This document shows, in pieces, positions 34,601-47,186 of a stretch of 64,000 bases of DNA. The stretch comes from Parapristionchus giblindavisi (lineage: Eukaryota; Nematoda; Chromadorea; Rhabditida; Diplogasteridae): NCBI GenBank assembly GCA_943737045.1, contig CALSFV010000038.1, positions 186,001-250,000 of the forward strand. Direction: 5' to 3'. Each line of letters starts with the position of its first letter. Positions within the stretch are counted from its first letter, which is position 1. Made by a program: the position numbers and the translations under genes. The notes below the pieces were generated by a model. That model did no database searches, had not been told where the DNA came from, and saw nothing but the letters and a program-made list of their open reading frames with translations.

Positions 34601-35708
34601 CATTATTTGGTCTACTTTGGAGGTAAGGTAGTATTAGTTCAAATACAAAATACATGTTATTGCCCTTTCGCTATTATATGTCGACTTTGCCCACAATCAA
34701 TTCAATTCAGAAGGATGTGATTTCTTTTACAATTCCGAACATTATTATTGGCAATTTGCTTCAACTTCATGTGGTAATGCCATAGCATTCTGGCTAGATT
34801 TCATCTTTGGCTGCGTGAGATTTAATCTTATGATCTACTAAATATATTTGTCTAAGTAACGCATATACACGGATTATTGTTGATATTCGCTCTAATTGAA
34901 AGGCGTTTCGAGTCTGATCGCAAATACGAAGATCATCTTCTAAATGAGCAAAATAACAACATATTACGATTAACATTAGTAAGTGCATAATTATAATTAA
35001 TTTCAGAGTGCATGTGGTATTGTTCTCGTTCTTGATTTGACCTGTGTTCTCAGTGTGCGAAGAGGAAATAAGGTATTGTATGATATTAATTTAATCAGTG
35101 TGAAGCAGATATTTGATATCTTATCTTTCCTTCATTTGATTCACTTTAGATTATGATTCATGATTTCTCTTTATTTATAGGTTGTATCACATATCCTTGA
35201 TCCTGTAGAAAAGCAGAAACGATCAAAACGCGAGATCAAGTTTGTCATACAGGTATTTTTCAAAATTTGGTTAATGTTAATATATCATAATCAAAAAAAT
35301 TCAGGCTTGTTGCAACGGCTTACTCTTTACACTCATGTTATTCTCATTTCATTTTGTATCGAAGTAAAGTTATTTTTGACTAATCGATATATTCGATATT
35401 GTTAATTGTAGAAAAGTAATCGGTGTCTGGCCAGTATTCATTACCACTTCGTTCGTCTGGGAATTGGCCCATACTGGAGATGGGTATATTATTGATTTCT
35501 AAATTTTTCTCCTATATTTTAATCTTTTTTTTTCAGGATTCTTTTATTCGTCTTCAATAATGAACTACGAAAAGTATTCCTTCATCCGAGAATTCTATTT
35601 TCCTTTACCACAATCAATTCAAAGAATATGTCAACAATGGTATCTTATATGATAGATTACTTTCGTCTTAAACTATATTTGCAGAACGTTCGAAGACGAT
35701 CAGGCTAA
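31684..35708 (+). CDS. Srx-type serpentine chemoreceptor B, 320 aa
   Basis: Thirteen exons: 31684-31764, 31810-31888, 31941-32022, 34270-34332, 34424-34502, 34544-34622, 34711-34814, 35007-35072, 35181-35252, 35305-35363, 35412-35483, 35537-35639 and 35685-35708 (TAA). Internal exon lengths match srx-A and srx-C almost exactly (79, 82, 63, 79, 79, 104, 66, 72, 59, 72, then about 100). The same Srx landmarks are present: FGRLMATHCLADAG, WCAPRTFW, GQVSLYFWFVSIYSQLFIAFNRF, GCDFFYNSEHYYW, EKQKRSKREIKFVIQ, WELAHTGDG and FNNELRKVF. Intron 3 is expanded to 2.2 kb by foldback FB9, a nested P element and a tRNA-derived fragment. It is tail-to-tail with srx-C. Chemosensory function is inferred from the family. 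Confidence 0.88.
32162..33889. mobile_element. Foldback element FB9 (1.7 kb) in srx-B intron 3
   Basis: Ends TACAGTTTCGCCAGAAAGTA and TACTTTCTGGCGATACTGTA are near inverses. The arms pair over about 500-700 bases (for example ATTCCGGATTGTTTGACTGTACAGCC at right against its inverse near 32705). The left arm is split by the P element at 32244-32539. The core (about 33050-33320) contains GATCAAA repeats and a segment shared with the core of the foldback at 61508-62318. Confidence 0.85.
32244..32539. mobile_element. TTAA-flanked MITE (P family), copy 2, nested in FB9
   Basis: TTAA at 32244-32247 and 32536-32539. Interior nearly identical to 23026-23320 and in the same orientation. The unoccupied right arm of FB9 reads TGAA at the equivalent position, giving a natural empty-site comparison. 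Confidence 0.87.
34030..34180 (-). mobile_element. tRNA-derived SINE-like element S2 (partial)
   Basis: Resembles S1: CACCCGAATACCGTAATC block, then a tRNA-like head on the minus strand with CTCAGTGGTTAATAGCCAGC-type A-box sequence and CCACGCGGGTATG in place of a full B box. Lacks the TTAA end. Confidence 0.55.
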
Positions 35709-36710
35709 TACATAAGCTGGAGAATATAATACAATTATCCATCAATTATTGTTTATGTATACATCCTGTTCTTAAGACTCGAGCATCCAGTAGACAAAGA
35801 CCCCTAAAGCGAATTCATCTGAAATCTTTTTTGGTATTCACTTTTTTCAAAATATTTGTTATCAAATTGTACGCATATTAAACATTTGAAGCGTTACATA
35901 CGTAGTCGTGATAGTCCTGATTCATGGTGGTTTCTAATATTTTATCAGTAATTTATTAAATAAAATCGTTTAATTGTTTCTGTTGTATTTATGATAGATT
36001 AAATAATATTTATTCACATTTTTCGTTTAAAAAATAAAAAAACTTAATGTGGCCATATGACATGGGAATAATTTACCTTAATCAGTTTTCGATGCTGATT
36101 ACGAATCCGTTTTTAAACGTTGCCCAATCGAGCTGAGATTCGAGAAAATCGATATTAAAATTCGCTAGTTTAATCGGAAATTCGTGAGAGTTCCTATATA
36201 AACCATCCCAATGCGTTCATAAACTCATCCATCAATTATCCAAACACCTCCTGCTGTAATTTAGTAGATATTGTAGGCAAGTTGTGGATTTTCGAATCAA
36301 ATAGTCGAATTTCAAGATCGATTTTCTCAAATCTCAGCTCTATTGGGCAACGTTTGATAACGGATTCATAATCAGCATCGAAAACTGATACAGGTAAATT
36401 ATTCCCATGTCATATGACCACAGTAAGTTGAGACAGTTCCCTTGTCAGCAAGAAAAAATACTTTATAAAAGCAAGTTTATACAATAAAATGAAACCGTGA
36501 AATATTATTGATTGAACAAATGAGAGCATAGGACTCAATTGTAGCTCATCAAATCAATCAAAATGGAGTTAGAATAGATATGATATGACATTATTATATA
36601 ATAACAATGTGTGAATATAACAAAATGTAGATGAATCATCAATATCCTAGATTCTGTATTGAGTAGTAGATTGTTGCAAAACCTATCAATATAATATGAC
36701 TTATTAAGAA
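35709..36710. other. Short space between convergent srx-B and srx-C
   Basis: Outside the foldback at 36042-36449 it holds only AT-rich 3' flanks of the two receptor genes. No other feature seen. Confidence 0.5.
36042..36449. mobile_element. Foldback element FB10, inverted truncated copy of FB5
   Basis: Nearly identical to FB5 in reverse orientation, including the unpaired centre (CCTCCTGCTGTAATTTAGTAG and its inverse). It keeps the end GAGACAGTTCCCTTGT but starts at AACTTAATGTGG, so about 20 terminal bases are missing on the left. Confidence 0.85.
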
Positions 36711-39700
36711 TCAAGAGATTTGTTGCGTACTCTTATTACAAACATTAAGAACATGGGCAAAGATGTCAGCTCGAGGGTGACCTTCATTAAATGTCTTACC
36801 GTAGTGTGCATCGTCCTGGATGTAATAGTAGACAAAGAAAATAACATTTTAGGTTGAAGTAGCACTTTTCTCAGATCATTGTTAAATGCCAATAAGAGGA
36901 TACTGAAAAGAAAAATTTTCATTCAATATTTAAAAAAATTTGTGATATACCCATCTCCAGTGTGGGCCAATTCCCATACGAATGAAGTTGTAAGGAACAC
37001 CGGCCAGAGACCAAATACGATTCTACAATAAAGAACTGTCGAATTTTTCGTCGGCGGAATGCAGTGGTAATTTATTTCTGCGGCGAATGGATATTTTTCT
37101 ATTCACAAACTCTTAATCGTATTATAGATATATCCTAGAACAAAAATTCCATGGAAGCTAAAAAAGTCAAAAGCTACAGTAAACCCATCTTTTTGGACCA
37201 CTGTGGTTTGCTTTTTAATTATCTTGCAGTAGCAATACAGTTTTTGTTTCATTATGAATAGTAATTGAAAGTACTTGATATGCATAATCGGCAAAAAAAA
37301 GAATCGAAAAAAATCATGAGCAAAAAATATGAAAAAAATATATATGAGCGCATATACGAAACCAGACCGTGAATTGATTGAAATATGTAATGCTCCAGAA
37401 ATAACTCACTTTGATACAAAATGAAACGAGAATAACATCAACGTAAATAGTAAGCCATTGCAGCAAGCCTTCAAATTTTTATTGGACAAAATGATCAATT
37501 TTAAAAAAAGGAAAACGTGCCTGCACTACGAACTTAATCTCCCGCTTTGCTCGTTTCTGTTTTTCGATTGGATCGAGTACATTGGATACCTGTAAGGAAA
37601 TAGTATATTATGAATCATGTCTTCAAGAATCATAAAATACTACGATCTTTTGTTCCTTGTTACAAAACACCACGAAAAACTATCTTTCTAATTTCGCATT
37701 ATCTTGCTTGACTGGATGTAATGTCAATAAACAGTGATACGTCATATACATATTTTCTCTTGAGTACATTGTTATCACTAGAAGAATCAATGTACAGTAT
37801 AGCCCAGTCGTGTTTTGCACGTGTCTGTACAATATTAGAAATAAGGAATATAAATATTAGGTGATACCTGATTGCCTCGATGAAGACTGAAAACGCATGA
37901 TAAATCAAGAAGAAGAACAATGCCACATACACTCTGGAATGATCTTTTGAATTTATTGAATGATCATGTAATTGTAGTTTGTTCTAGTGAATAGTGTGAC
38001 GCAACGTGTTCGACATCTATTGACGACCTTTCTAGTTTTGAAAATTTCTCTCCGTTGCCTGTACTATCAAGCATGGTTGATTCTACTGTGCAGTACGCAA
38101 AAATAAGATTATACTCATTAGTATATGGCATGTAGATTAACTTTAAAAGAAGTTTCTGGCGTCACAGTTTATTAACGACAATATTCGCGTGCCTCCACCT
38201 TTAACATCCTCATACACATATTATACATTATATCTCTCTACATTAACCTCTGATATCAGATTAATTTATTGCTAATGATGTTATATAATATCAATATTCA
38301 TATTGTTTGTGCACATTACAAAGATTATATACTATGCCACTTTGTAGCCAAATAAATTGATCTTCGCATTAACTATCTGACTTGCAACATTTACATCAAT
38401 TAGCTTTTTTTTCGACTAACTAGAAAATGTAAACCATAATCCTCTTTGATGTGATTATAATATTGTGTAAAATTAGATTAAATATTACACATCCGAAGAC
38501 GAAATCCAGCCAAAATGCCATAGCTTTACCACATGACGTTGATGCATATTCCCAGAAGAAATGCTCAGAATTATAATAGAAGTCACATCCATCTAAAATC
38601 AATAAAAGAAATAGAATTGAGCTACTCCAATACATTATTTCAGTTGTAAAAATATCCGGAAAATGTTAATCAAAACAATTTTGTGTTTATGTATTCGACT
38701 TCTTTAATAATGGTGACGATAGATCAGTGATCACTATAGAATCTAATGTTTTCTTTAAAATCTTTAATAATCATCACCTCCAAAATACACCAAATAATGC
38801 AGCAAACAGATCGAACAGTATCCGATAATCACATGACGAGTACGATTTTGGAATACCTTAAGATCAATTGTTGTGATATTTACGATTGAAAGTGCTAACT
38901 TACAGATTTGTATATTTTTGGTAGATACAAAAGAGAAAATCGATTCATTGCAATGAAGAATTGAGAATAGATTGAAACGAACCTTAAAGTATTAGTTGCA
39001 TAAATTATTTAAGAAAGATATTTCAATCGTTTTTCTTAATTTTGTTAACAATACCGGTAAAAATAAATTTGATCATACCAGAAATAAAGTGATACTTGTC
39101 CAATGCGCTTTCCGAGAATTGAATCATGATCAGTGAAACCCCTGAAATAAACCAAATAAGATGATATGATACTAATAGTGAAGAAGATATGATTGAAGTA
39201 TTGAGTGCATCTGTCCGAAAGTGAGCAAGCATATAAGTATTATTACGTACATGTACTTTACTTTACTATACTATACTTTACTATACTATACTATACTTTA
39301 ATATACTTTTATACCCAAAATCTTGTAATAACAAAGATAAGGATAATGAAGAAACCTTTCTGAATCCACTAACCAAAATGTTCTTGGGGCACACCAGAAT
39401 GTAAATACAAAAAGAACTCCTGCATCAGCGAGACAATGAGTGGCCATTAATCGACCTAAAATTAAATATAACAAAAATTAAATTACTTTATTTAATATTT
39501 TAGTGTGAATCGACCGAAAGCTTATTAATTTGCTCAGGCTTATTAATTTCCATATTGTGATTAAACGTCATCATAATTAATAAATCAACAATTTATATTT
39601 ATTTACTTATTTATTTAAATAAATAAATAAATATAATTTTTTTTATATAATTTTATTAGTGCTTTTAATATGAATGTACCGAAAGAAGACCGCAGAGCCG

Positions 39701-39879
39701 GGACTCGAAATGAAAGAAAAACTCCACATAAGTTGACAAATAATCCAATGAGGCCAAACTGAAAAAAATGTTTTGAAAATATTTTAAAAAATTTGTTGAC
39801 TTACAATAAATAGCATTATTCCAGCCATTTTAGCATTAAAAGCATCCTTTGTTTCATCGGATAAAGTAATATCATCCAT
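36711..39879 (-). CDS. Srx-type serpentine chemoreceptor C, 316 aa
   Basis: Thirteen minus-strand exons: 39805-39879 (ATG), 39680-39758, 39374-39455, 39079-39141, 38904-38982, 38778-38856, 38489-38592, 37868-37933, 37521-37589, 37410-37468, 36951-37022, 36800-36902 and 36711-36731 (TGA). Phases agree. It is the closest relative of srx-B, sharing FGRLMATHCLADAG, WCAPRTFWGFTDHDS and GCDFYYNSEHFFW, with the basic loop EKQKRAKREIKFVVQ and FNNDLRKVLL at the end. The intron after exon 9 starts GC rather than GT (CAG|GCACGT); the srx-B equivalent is GT, and the protein alignment requires this boundary. The last exon (7 codons) is the least certain. Chemosensory role inferred from the family. Confidence 0.85.
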
Positions 39880-41792
39880 GACTGATTGAGTTGGATATGA
39901 GGAAGGACAGAATTGTGTTGTCGTTGTCAGCCACCTTCCTTATAGCAACAATCTACATAAGAGGGTATTATAGGATCAAAAATTACTCGTCCTTCAAACA
40001 AAATGTAATGAAAACAACATTTGATGTAGTATATACGGAACTGAATTAATCGTGAGAAGAAATAGAGGATTTGTACTTATGAAACAAATATTATTTATCA
40101 CAATGAACTTGAATAACGAATGGGAAAAGACGATTGGAGATTTGGATCTTTGAGAAATTGTGAAAAAGCCTTCACCACGAGTGAATCATTACTTATATAT
40201 ATTAATCATACTTAATATACTGCTCTGATCAGTCCATTGATCAGTTGAACGTTCGCTAAAGATCAAATACTTTTGCAAAAGGTAAGTGGGTTAGTCTAGA
40301 CCTAGGAAGAGTGCAAAATGGTTTATCGTGTTAGAAATGATACGATAAGGGATGTTCTTTTACTCTTAGATGATAACAGAAAATCATTTGATATTGTATT
40401 ATGCATGAATGATTCAGTTGATTTGATGAACTCTATGCTCAACACAATTATGAATGAACACTTTCTGCTCTCTCATTAATCTTTGATCTCAATAAGATTG
40501 AATTGACAGGCATCATAAGTGTTCTTGATATATGAGCGAGATACAAGGATTCCTGACCAAGACCAAATTGTCAATCTTCAAGATGCAATGTTTACTTTTT
40601 AAAGGAATTTGGATTTTTGGAGGAGTCTTATCTTGTTGCTGTAGCTTAAATAGTTACTTAACGCATTTACCAAAGACATACTTTATAAAAAAAAGTTGGA
40701 GATGATTTGTCTTGTATATTCGATTCTCTTCGACTATTCATCGGTATTGCAAGATTCTATTATACTACAATACCGGCTAATAGAGATGGTGATAATTATT
40801 TCTATTAACCCTTTTGTCTACATCAAATAATATGCATTGTCATGTATAAATAATACCGTATCCTTCTATCTCATTTATCATTCAATCAACTCCTGAATTC
40901 TGACTCCGTTGGCTTTTGTTCTACTGCAAAATATTGGAATAATTGTATCATTATTTGTAACATATGTACATATGTATCAATGATGGGATAAATAATATTT
41001 CCATTTATTAAATGCCACTATAAAATTGCGATACATACACATAAACGGTTTTGATGCATATATGATCATTCCACAGATCAACAAAGAATGATAATATATG
41101 AAGAAATGGATATTAGATGTAACGTTCGCCTAAAAAGGCCCAAACATTGAGTCGAAATGTATAACAGTGTATTTAGATTTTTCGGGTCATCTTCAGGTTC
41201 ATTTATCTCAAAACACGGGTCGATCGATCTTTGATTTTTTTGCCTTATTCGACGCGGAATTTTTTGCTCTATAACATGAGACTAAAATTGGGCTGCCGTT
41301 TTTTGTTTTAAAATTTTAATTAAATTTAGAATGTTTTGAGGAGGTAAAAAAATCAGTTTGCGATCTGATATCCGGACCGTCCAATGGCGAGTTTTTGTTA
41401 CATATGTAGGCATATATGTAATTATTCCACACTAATATTGGACCTAGGTCGCTCCACCTTTTTTTGGCGAAAATCGAGTTTTCAAATTTCGAGAACCCGC
41501 CACATCTGTGTTTCAAGGATACAGCCCAAATGAATACCCACTATGTGATAGGGGACCATGGGGTATCCACAATTAAATTTTGAGCCAAATCGGTGAGGTC
41601 GATGTCCGGGGTCAGTGGCTCAACCCTCGAATCTTACTGAGCCGGTGTCTAAATAGGCCGATCGGCCCAGGTTTATTTCATTAAAATTTTGATGATACCA
41701 ATTGTTACCTTCCATGAAGTAATGATTTCATCATACTTTTCTGTTAATCAATTTTTGAGTGGGCAACGAACAACTATCGGTGAACGTTTTCC
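39880..41792. other. Intergenic region upstream of srx-C
   Basis: Contains the presumptive srx-C promoter on the minus strand, then AT-rich DNA. A GC-richer patch at about 41130-41760 has no recognised exon or repeat partner in the window. No RNA gene seen. Confidence 0.45.
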
Positions 41793-41957
41793 GCAATCAA
41801 CCAGTGGCCGTATGCAAGAACCGTTTTCCGGGAAAATGTGACGTCATTAGCGTAGGCGGAGGCGTTTTCCAAAAATCCTCCGCCTACGCTAATGACGTCA
41901 CATTTTCCTGGAAAACAGTTTTCCTGTTGTTCTTGCATACGGCCACAGGTTGATTGC
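41793..41957. mobile_element. Short perfect-stem palindrome FB11
   Basis: Arms GCAATCAACC..GTGGCCGTATGCAAGAAC and its inverse, continuing through AAAATGTGACGTCATTAGCG and CGTAGGCGGAGG. They enclose a tiny loop near 41870. About 165 bp with few mismatches, so it folds into one long hairpin. Confidence 0.88.
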
Positions 41958-43265
41958 ACACCGCACCGAGGAATGAACTAATTTCGCCAGCCCCATCAAA
42001 ATTTCGTAAAAATGACATAATTCAGTCTTTTCGTTCGTTCTTTGCAATATGAGTAATCATAACAATTTCTTCAATGGAATAAAACATTCTCATCATCCCT
42101 TTTACTTTATTTCAATACGTATGCTTCTAAAATCGATCAACAATTATGTCAAAACATTTATAAGATCTTCTCTACGAATATGAAACAAGTGACTTTTATA
42201 AGACTTTTCGTTTTCATGTATAAATACCAAGAGTATTTCAATCAAACTGTGACACATGAAAATGACAATCAACGGTATCCTGTGCTTTATTTACTATACA
42301 TAGAAGATAAAAAAATAGAAGTATGAATAATAACTGTTTTTTGGTCTCATATGGGTACGAGATGAGTAAGAAGATATCTCTCTCTCTCTCTCTCACACTC
42401 TGAAGAATGTTCTTTTCATCTATCATTGCATTGTTGCACGTGTTCTCATTCCTCTCTTATCTCTCTCGAGTTCAGATGATCTTTGGTCATCGGAAACTGA
42501 AATGAACACTGAAGAGATTCTTTGTTTGTGATGAACCTCTGACTGATCCTTGAGGTCTTAAGTCATCCATGATATATAATATTTCTTCTTTAAAGGTGGA
42601 GTCACTCGAATCTTTTTGTGAATTAACCAGGAAAAAGGAAAGATAACAAAAGTTGCTCTGCACTCCGCCATTCTGAATATATGAGAGAACGCGATAACCT
42701 CTTGCATATCACTTTGCATTCGCGCAAGTTTTTACATGAACATTCGCCGATCTCTACCGTTAACCCATGTCCCACATTCAATCACATATTCGGTCTAATT
42801 GCAAAATCCTCGAATAATGATATTCATACAAACGAATACACGTTTGAATTTTTAACCTTATTCATTTCGTATTACATTAGGATACGTTCCGAATGTCACA
42901 CTATAATATTACTGTAGACAAATTTGTCCATTTCCAAGAAAGTACCCAACTCTAACAATTTTTATCCGATTGTATGAAAATTCAAGTGCCTTGTATGTAG
43001 TGTTCGTGCGATATTTCTCTCTTTATGTTAGAGACTTCTTTTGCAGGTAAACACAAAACAAAAATAGAATAGAACATAAAATAACTAAAGTAGAGAAAGG
43101 TCGACGAGATTTCAACGACGAAAGATCTCTTTTATTTGGTATTCTCTATTTTGATTATTCCGGTTTGTGATGAAATTGTACTGGCCAAAATCATATATTT
43201 TATATTTTTGCAGTGTGATATTTTGTTTTTTTTTCTGAAATATTTTATTCACGAATGGGGGAAAC

Positions 43266-43337
43266 TTAAAGGCACACCGCGAGGCTCATTTTACTCTCCG
43301 CTCTGACAACACTCTATCGAAGACGAATAGAGCGACT
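43266..43337. mobile_element. Q-family MITE, copy 4 (right half lost)
   Basis: Begins TTAAAGGCACACCGCGAGGC, then CTCCGCTCTGACAACACTCT, and loses similarity after GAATAGAGCG. Confidence 0.65.
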
Positions 43338-43365
43338 TATATTAATATACATACTGCATCATAAA

Positions 43366-44273
43366 CTGGCACCGTTCGGTAATGTAACCGCATACAGTAG
43401 TTAATCCACGAAGAACAAAGGTAGATATTGCAAAATTATAGATTTTAAAAAAATTAATTATTTTAGATTTTTCGTTTAAAAAATTCTAATTAGAGAGAAA
43501 TATCAGAAAAAGTGAAGAAGGGGTGATATTCGAAGTATGTCAGTGTTTTCTTTTACCCATCCTTTATGCTGATTCCATGACATCCATAGTTATTAGTAAT
43601 AAGAACATTGAGACCATCTCAACATCAAAGTGTGTTTGACTCTCTCACGATATTTCATCTCGTTTTCTGCGACCGCCGCTGACGTGCGCTATGTATTCAT
43701 TGTTTACATTATGCAGTGTTCAGAACTTGGAAAATGCCCGAAAATGCGGAAAATGCTGTTCAGAAGTTCAGGCGGTAAATGCTCAGAAAATGCTCATTTT
43801 CGATGATTTTAAGCAAGTTTTACTGGGTTTTTTAGTTGAATATCAACGTTTACTGGTTGCAAACAGTGTGGCGGACGCATTTTGTTGATGATAAGTGAAA
43901 TTTTTAAATATGGATTCGCTAGGTTGATTTTTCGCAGCATTTTCGTTGATTTTCGGCTCAAAGTGCGCGAAAAAGAATCATACGGCATTTATTTCAGTAG
44001 CTTACTTTATAAATGACCTAAATTAGATGCTCTTCGAGAATAAACTAGTTTCAACATTTTTAAAGTGTTTAAAACCATCCTTTTCCAGCAAAAATCGAGC
44101 ATTTTCGGGCATTTTCCACATGAACTTCTGAACAGCATTTTCCGCATTTTCGAGCATTTTCCAAGTTCTGAACACTGCATTACATGCACAAGTACCATGG
44201 AAAATCGGTTTTCTTTCTTTTTTCGTGGGTTACTCACTACTGTATGCGGTTACACTACATAACGGTGCCCGTT
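43366..44273. mobile_element. Foldback element FB12 (about 0.9 kb)
   Basis: Outer inverted repeats: GGCACCGTTCGGTAATGTAA followed by CCGCATACAGTAG at left, and CTACTGTATGCGGTTACAC followed by ATAACGGTGCC at right. Inner arms around 43710-43760 and 44085-44185 contain TTCAGAACTTGGAAAATG and its inverse. The centre is unpaired and AT-rich. Confidence 0.8.
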
Positions 44274-47117
44274 TTTAATGCAATATGCGTTTCCTCTATC
44301 CGTGGATAAAATATTTCTGGAAAAAAATGCAATATATTTTGGCCACTATAACTGGTGGGATATGATGTACAAAAAATAGAAAGTTTCATTTTTGGAAACC
44401 CACACGCAAAATGAGTGATAAAGATGATATCTCGATCGTTCGTGATCTTTGTTATCAGTGTAGTCTTTGAAAGATTGTGATGGACATCAAGCAAAGTTCA
44501 ACATCGATCAAACCGAAATTGATAAATGTTATCAACCTTCAGAGAGAGGACACAATCTGGGGGTGAAAGGACGAAGATAACTATAAATGAATCTTTGTCC
44601 GAAAATAAATCGTTAAATTTAAACGAAACAAATAAGCTGATAAAATAGATTACACGAAACGATAGTGCTATTTAAGCTCAATCTATCTCAGAATATATAC
44701 AGACTCAGTTCAATTGCATTCGTTTTGCTCAGTTTTACTATCATTTTTCATGTAATATTTTGCTATAAGATATTTGAATATTTGAATTTTATGCCCTTCT
44801 AATTCTAATATTTCTAATTTTATGTCCATTCTTTTTGAAAAATTGAAAGTTTACATTAAAAAAAACTCACTTCCGATGATTCTTGAACATAGCGCTCACT
44901 TATAAATATATAACATTACAGAAGTTGAAAATATCCCGAAGAAAACCACCAACGAATGAATAATAATGAGCGAATTCTGTAAAGAATCACTGAACCTGAC
45001 GTGTGTATATTTTACTGCGTGAATTACAAAAGAATAATGAACACTCATTGAAATAGCTCAGAAACTTAGTAAAATCAAGTGCGCAAACTGAATTCTTGAT
45101 AAACTTCATTTTGATTCTATTGTTCTTTTATCAAAACTTCTCCTTTGTTAAAATGAACCACCGTAATGGATCTCCGAAAAATTTGTAGCAAAATTCCACC
45201 GAGCTCAGAAGTTATTTTCATAAAACAGGAATATGATATATGTAATTATGTCATCTTCTGTATTTTCTTTAGCAAAATAGATATAGCTAACAATAAGACA
45301 GTCTTCAAAGATATTTCCCGTTTGTGAAACATCAATTGTCCCATTTCTTAAACCATTTTGCTAATCGATACATTTGAAACATTATATTTCACTGTCAGTT
45401 TCAGTAATCCCCATTTCTTATTTCTTATTCATTCTACCGTTGATAGTTTAAAAATATGCGATATGTTTTTTCCTTCGATGAGAATGGCTAGACTGACCCC
45501 TTTAAGAGGCCATTTTCAGTGCAATTGCTCTGAAGGTTGAAATCTAATGCTGCTCTCATAAGTGTCATGTCCTTAGTACATTTGCATAATAATATGTAAC
45601 TTTGATGCACATTAGCATGTACTAATGTAGTTAGCATCGTTTGGACCTCTTTTCATCCTCAAAATAGAATGAAAATTTGCGACGGTCACTGATGCGCTAA
45701 ACATCATAGTGTTACAAATGTAACTGTAATCAATGACCACTTAGATGGTTGTTTATCCAAATAACATCAGCATCGATAATAAATAAATTCGCAGTGACTA
45801 CAGAAATATCCCGTTCGCTTTATTACTTTATCCCACCTGTGGTAATAATATTGATGTCTGTATACTTTTATAGTATTAGCATTTGGCATTTGTTACGATT
45901 TATTGATAGACTACGATTTCACGACCACATTAACTACATTTTTTCCCTTTCTAAAGACTATACTCGATTTGTTTAAAGACTAATAAGGAAATGATTGACA
46001 TAACTGATAAACTGGACAAGTCTAGACCAAACTATTATATAAGAATCAAAATAATCATATTTGACAGTCGGTCAATCAGATAATTACATAAACTGTATGA
46101 TAAACGAATGGGTTCACTTTCTCTACAGTATTTTGTTGATATGAAGAAAGTTTATGATCTCGCTCATTTCTCGATTGTACTCAAATCTCGTACGTATGTC
46201 TATTTATATTATTCTAATATTATTCGTGTTAATGTACTTGATTGTTATTTCAGTCAAATTGTGAACTCCCACACCAACAGAAACTATAACCAAATCAAAC
46301 AGGCTTATGTACCGTTCTTTGTTTTTTTCTTCTTCGCTTTGGGCTCATGAAAATTGGTCAATTGGTACATTCTTGAAAATAGAGAATTTCGAATTTCGTT
46401 CTATAGAATCTTGAAATATTCTACTTTCTCCAGAGTATTTACATGCACAAATATAATCTCTAACAACGGGAATAGCTATTCTTTCTGCTGTATTAAAGAA
46501 AAAACGGAAATAAGGATATTTGGGGTGCACGCGGGTTAGATTGTCGTTTTCAATTTTCTATATATTTATATTTCAAATTCGAAAAGACGCGCAGTCAATG
46601 AAATTTCCCTGGTGCAGCAACGAACTTTCAGCTCGGATTACGGTATTCCGGGATTTTTTTCTATAGTACTACCAGTTTAGTGACGAAAAACTCGAGGGTT
46701 CACATCTTTGATAAATATCTTTTCCCAGTTGAACTTACGTAGAGTTTCATGTAATACCCATTTCTCGTAAGTAAGTTTCATAGACTGAGCAACTCTCTCA
46801 TTACGTATTTCCGATGATCCAAAATATCAAAGACCCGCACTAACTTTGGTTGTAACTAATAAATTATGGAGTAGTTGTAGCAGAATCACACTTCACTATC
46901 CCCTCTATTGAATCAAAGACCAATGAATCTTCCCTTATATATCGTCATTATATCTACCACGAATCTTTGCTCTCTAATGCACTGTATTTCAACACAACAA
47001 GGAGACAAGAACGAGATCATACACTCAAAGAAATAATAAAAAAAATAATGTCATATACATATAAAACAAGCCTAATGGAAATATTTGATCTCTATTTTTA
47101 ATATTTCTAACAAACAG

Positions 47118-47120
<3 letters not shown>
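44274..47120. other. Gene-poor AT-rich region
   Basis: No exon series. Two unspliced ORFs (45749-45976 and 46108-46350, both +) look mildly protein-like, with hydrophobic stretches, but have no recognisable family or start context, so I do not call them genes. Confidence 0.4.
46500..46715 (+). mobile_element. tRNA-derived SINE-like element S3 (partial, opposite orientation to S1)
   Basis: Shares with S1 (inverted) the blocks CAATTTTCTATATATTTATA, CGGATTACGGTATTCCGG and CAGTTTAGTGACGAAAAACTCG. The tRNA-like head is mostly missing, leaving CGCGGGTTAGATTG. Confidence 0.6.

Positions 47121-47183
<63 letters not shown>
47121..47183. repeat. (TA)n microsatellite, about 31 units
   Basis: Uninterrupted TA dinucleotides over about 62 bases. 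Confidence 0.97.
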
Positions 47184-47186
<3 letters not shown>

